From NCBI RefSeq assembly GCF_001305965.1, contig NZ_JXQC01000003.1, positions 372,001 through 436,000 of the forward strand: a stretch of 64,000 nucleotides of DNA, in the 5' to 3' direction. This stretch comes from Erythrobacter sp. SG61-1L (lineage in GTDB: Bacteria > Pseudomonadota > Alphaproteobacteria > Sphingomonadales > Sphingomonadaceae). Below are positions 63,748 through 64,000 of this stretch, one piece after another. Under the pieces are notes generated by a model that did not search any database, had not been told where the DNA came from, and saw only the letters and a program-made list of their open reading frames with translations. Both the position numbers and the translations under genes were made by a program. Every line of letters begins with the position of its first letter. The stretch's first letter is position 1.

Positions 63748-64000
63748 TTAGCCCTTCGGGTCGTTCGCGACGGGCCGGATCATGCCTTCCTGCGCCGTAC
63801 TGGCCACAAGGCGGCCGTCGCGACTGAAGATCTGGCCGCGCGTGAAGCCGCGCGATCCGCCGGCCCAAGGGCTGTCGGTGACATGCAGCAGCCACTCATC
63901 CGCGCGGAAGGGTTCATGGAACCAGATCGCGTGATCAAGACTGGCGGCCTTCACTTCTCCGCGATACCAGTTGACGCCATGAGGGCGGGTGCTGGTGGCC
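63748..64000 (-). CDS. tesB: Acyl-CoA thioesterase II, C-terminal part (gene continues past the window)
   Basis: The last 84 or so residues of a TesB-type hot-dog thioesterase, which hydrolyses fatty acyl-CoA. Visible are ASLDHAIWFHEPFRADEWLL with the catalytic Asp-His of the second hot-dog half, then SPWAGGSRGFTRGQIFSRDGRLVASTAQEGMIR, the family's C-terminal signature. TAA is at 63748-63750. The N-terminal half lies beyond position 64000. Confidence 0.93.
   Translation of the reverse strand, partial: ATSTRPHGVNWYRGEVKAASLDHAIWFHEPFRADEWLLHVTDSPWAGGSRGFTRGQIFSRDGRLVASTAQEGMIRPVANDPKG

Overview
The window is about 64 kb of dense, high-GC chromosome (roughly 63-65% G+C by eye). Gene content points to an alphaproteobacterium of the order Sphingomonadales, probably Sphingomonadaceae or Erythrobacteraceae: three TonB-dependent outer-membrane receptors, a phosphate-type porin, HdaA, an infA-maf-short RNase E/G-yacG cluster, DUF2794 and SurA/LptD. 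No insertion sequence, prophage, CRISPR array, rRNA or replication origin was seen. One tRNA (Phe) is present.

Layout. 1-2.3 kb: a tandemly duplicated module of a Rap1a/Tai-like gene end facing a secreted TonB-C-like gene; in the second copy the Rap1a/Tai part is a deleted remnant. 2.5-10.7 kb: PilZ protein, the surA-pdxA-ksgA operon, lptD, and divergent pepA-holC. 10.7-12.5 kb: a lipoprotein, ndk with its terminator, and a regulator with two MarR-like domains. 12.8-16.2 kb: purM-purN-sulfotransferase, with PurN fused to a YjbR-like domain. 16.2-20.6 kb: DUF2066-like protein, hdaA, cysE, DUF2794, and two DUF4328 membrane proteins. 20.7-23.2 kb: a hydroxyacyl-CoA-dehydrogenase-like SDR divergent from a porin, then REP-like repeats. 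23.3-31.5 kb: gph, glmU-AIM24-glmS (UDP-GlcNAc supply), a GGDEF-EAL protein, and purS-purQ. 31.6-37.5 kb: an M16 protease, purC, and an overlapping NTF2-GNAT-nitrilase operon. 37.6-43.8 kb: TonB receptor, msrB, HxlR regulator divergent from a DltE-type SDR, DUF1932 dehydrogenase, and two NTF2-fold proteins.

43.8-44.6 kb is a gene-free stretch. 44.6-49.9 kb is an osmotic/stress block: an MscS channel, then otsB, a GH15 trehalase-like hydrolase and otsA, translationally overlapped. 50-52.6 kb holds a secreted G8-domain/beta-helix protein related in architecture to animal CEMIP/TMEM2 hyaluronidases. 52.9-55.1 kb holds tRNA-Phe and infA-maf-rng-yacG. 55.3-58.4 kb encodes an unusual TonB receptor with a Gly-rich insertion carrying two paired-cysteine repeats. 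After a REP cluster and a strong terminator come uvrC, a 5-formyl-THF cyclo-ligase, a third TonB receptor with a candidate operator, and the end of a TesB thioesterase.

Most genes are housekeeping: IMP synthesis is spread over four loci (purM/N, purQ/S, purC), and envelope assembly (surA, lptD, glmU, glmS) is well represented. The least conventional items are the Cys-repeat receptor, the G8 protein, the PurN fusion, the duplicated module at the left edge, the duplicated MarR regulator, and the trehalose operon that contains both synthesis and probable breakdown genes.
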